Source: Desulfuromusa kysingii (GTDB lineage Bacteria > Desulfobacterota > Desulfuromonadia > Desulfuromonadales > Geopsychrobacteraceae). Taken from it: DNA of 64,000 bases. The DNA lies in assembly GCF_900107645.1 (NCBI RefSeq), contig NZ_FNQN01000002.1, forward strand, positions 409,231 to 473,230. Reading direction: 5' to 3'. Numbering within the stretch: the stretch's first letter is position 1; each line of letters starts with the position of its first letter. Both the position numbers and the translations under genes were made by a program. Of this stretch, positions 62,881 to 64,000 are shown piece by piece. The notes beneath the pieces are model-generated. The model saw only the letters and a program-made list of their open reading frames with translations, ran no database searches and was not told the DNA's origin.

Positions 62881-64000
62881 ATGTCTGTGTTAAATAATGC
62901 CGCGATTAACATCCCTTCACCACAAAATGAACCGGTTCTTGCGTATGCACCGGGATCACCGGAGCGTCAAAAGTTAAAATTGGCCCTGGAGGAGTTGAAG
63001 TCCAAACAGATCGAGGTGCCACTGATCATTGGTGGGAAAGAAGTTCGTACTGGGAATACGGTTAAGATAGCTTGTCCTCATGACCATTCAATCCAATTGG
63101 GAACAAGCCACAAGGCAGGTCCCAAGGAAGTGCAAATGGCAATTGATGCTGCGATGGCAGCAAAACCTGCTTGGCAAAGTCTACGCTGGGAAGAGCGCGC
63201 GGCTATTTTCCTGAAAGCTGCCGACCTCCTTGCTGGTCCTTATCGGTTCCTTATCAACGCTGCTACGATGCTCAATATCAGCAAGAACCCTTTCCAGGCT
63301 GAAATTGATGCCGCTTGTGAGTTGATTGACTTCCTCCGCTTCAATGTGTATTTCGCTCAAGAAGTTTACGCTGACCAGCCACTTCATTCACCATCACCTA
63401 TCTGGAATTATGTTCAGCATCGTCCTCTGGAGGGTTTTGTCTTTGCTGTTGCCCCATTTAACTTCACCGCTATCGCTGGCAACCTGCCAACGGCACCAGC
63501 CATCATGGGCAATACCGTGGTATGGAAACCAGCATCCTCTGCTGTCTATGCCCCATACCATTTCATGAAGTTACTCCAGGAAGCAGGTTTACCAGATGGG
63601 GTCATTAACTTCGTTCCAGGTTCTGGGAGTGATGTTGGCAATGTCTGCCTTGATAGCCCGGACTTTAACGGCATCCACTTCACCGGAAGTACAGCGGTAT
63701 TCCAAAGCATGTGGAAACAAATCGGCAACAACATTGCCGCAAACAAATATAAAACCTACCCACGTATCGTTGGTGAGACCGGCGGTAAAGACTTTATCTT
63801 CGCTCACAGCTCCGCTGACGTCAAAGCCCTTGCAACCGGTATCGTCCGTGGTGCATTTGAATATCAGGGACAGAAATGCTCTGCCGCCTCCCGTGCTTAT
63901 GTTCCAGAATCACTTTGGGAACCGGTCTTGACAGAAATAAAAGCGCAAACGGATCGGATTAAAATGGGAGATGTTGCCGACTTTAGAAACCTGATCAATG
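62881..64000 (+). CDS. pruA: L-glutamate gamma-semialdehyde dehydrogenase, 5' part
   Basis: The gene runs off the right edge; 373 residues of an expected 540 or so are visible. It oxidises glutamate semialdehyde (from proline or ornithine) to glutamate with NAD+. The aldehyde dehydrogenase core is clear: VAPFNFTAIAGNLPTAPA, the loop HFTGSTAVF, the Glu in VGETGGKDF and the catalytic Cys in YQGQKCSAASRAY. It is the stand-alone type, with no proline dehydrogenase domain at its N terminus. It follows the sigma-54 activator and promoter described above. Confidence 0.94.
   Translation, partial: MSVLNNAAINIPSPQNEPVLAYAPGSPERQKLKLALEELKSKQIEVPLIIGGKEVRTGNTVKIACPHDHSIQLGTSHKAGPKEVQMAIDAAMAAKPAWQSLRWEERAAIFLKAADLLAGPYRFLINAATMLNISKNPFQAEIDAACELIDFLRFNVYFAQEVYADQPLHSPSPIWNYVQHRPLEGFVFAVAPFNFTAIAGNLPTAPAIMGNTVVWKPASSAVYAPYHFMKLLQEAGLPDGVINFVPGSGSDVGNVCLDSPDFNGIHFTGSTAVFQSMWKQIGNNIAANKYKTYPRIVGETGGKDFIFAHSSADVKALATGIVRGAFEYQGQKCSAASRAYVPESLWEPVLTEIKAQTDRIKMGDVADFRNLIN

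Overview
The window is a chromosomal stretch of a Gram-negative, anaerobe-like bacterium, most likely a deltaproteobacterium of the order Desulfuromonadales. This placement is inference from gene content. The pointers are a split HisZ next to PurA, a PEP-CTERM protein behind a sigma-54-type promoter, a TAXI-type TRAP transporter with a fused permease, PATAN (DUF4388) and roadblock signalling proteins, many PAS/GGDEF/EAL/PilZ/HDOD proteins, and 2-selenouridine tRNA synthase. No phage, insertion sequence or CRISPR array was seen. Base composition looks even along the window, and nearly all of it is coding.

Layout. 1-7 kb: the start of a SIS-domain gene, thioredoxin, then a minus-strand housekeeping run (DUF4124 protein, D-aminoacyl-tRNA deacylase, HAD nucleotidase, DapF, a zinc-ribbon/RDD membrane protein, RsmE, PrmA) with one metallo-beta-lactamase-fold hydrolase on the plus strand. 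7-14 kb: a CusRS-like two-component pair, a NarX/NarL-like pair, a FadR/GntR regulator with an apparent operator of its own, and a diguanylate cyclase. 14-20 kb: MazG-like protein, Bcp peroxiredoxin, MaoC dehydratase, DUF4405 protein, SprT protease, rhomboid protease, PEP-CTERM protein and DNA polymerase IV. 20-29 kb: a long minus-strand signalling block. It encodes a histidine kinase, a REC-PATAN regulator, two roadblock/LC7 proteins, a nitroreductase and an FKBP isomerase, preceded by CoA-binding, HDOD, DRTGG P-loop, TPR and YbaK genes.

29-42 kb: two copies of a 351-bp unit holding tRNA-Glu, two hairpin terminators and a structured spacer that ends in a second, truncated tRNA-Glu 3' end. 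The copies flank an AraC-Ogt fusion, an ABC importer, a PilZ protein, a hybrid kinase, a TAXI-TRAP transporter and a rhodanese. 42-54 kb: tRNA-Lys, purA, hisZ, an MscS-family channel, corA, a coupled RimB/RimK/deacylase operon, a DUF2179 protein, pepA and mnmH. 54-64 kb: initiator tRNA, a YeeE/YedE-TusA pair joined to a PAS-GGDEF-EAL protein, CheV, a ten-repeat Sel1 protein, and a sigma-54 activator next to pruA. The last pair shares dyad sites, and pruA has a well-spaced -24/-12 promoter.

The most interesting signals are the tRNA-Glu-linked repeat with its GGA-bearing hairpins, the inferred sigma-54 control of proline/glutamate-semialdehyde oxidation, the roadblock-PATAN-kinase operon without an MglA-like GTPase, and the YeeE-TusA pair close to mnmH. 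All assignments come from reading the sequence. No database search was run.
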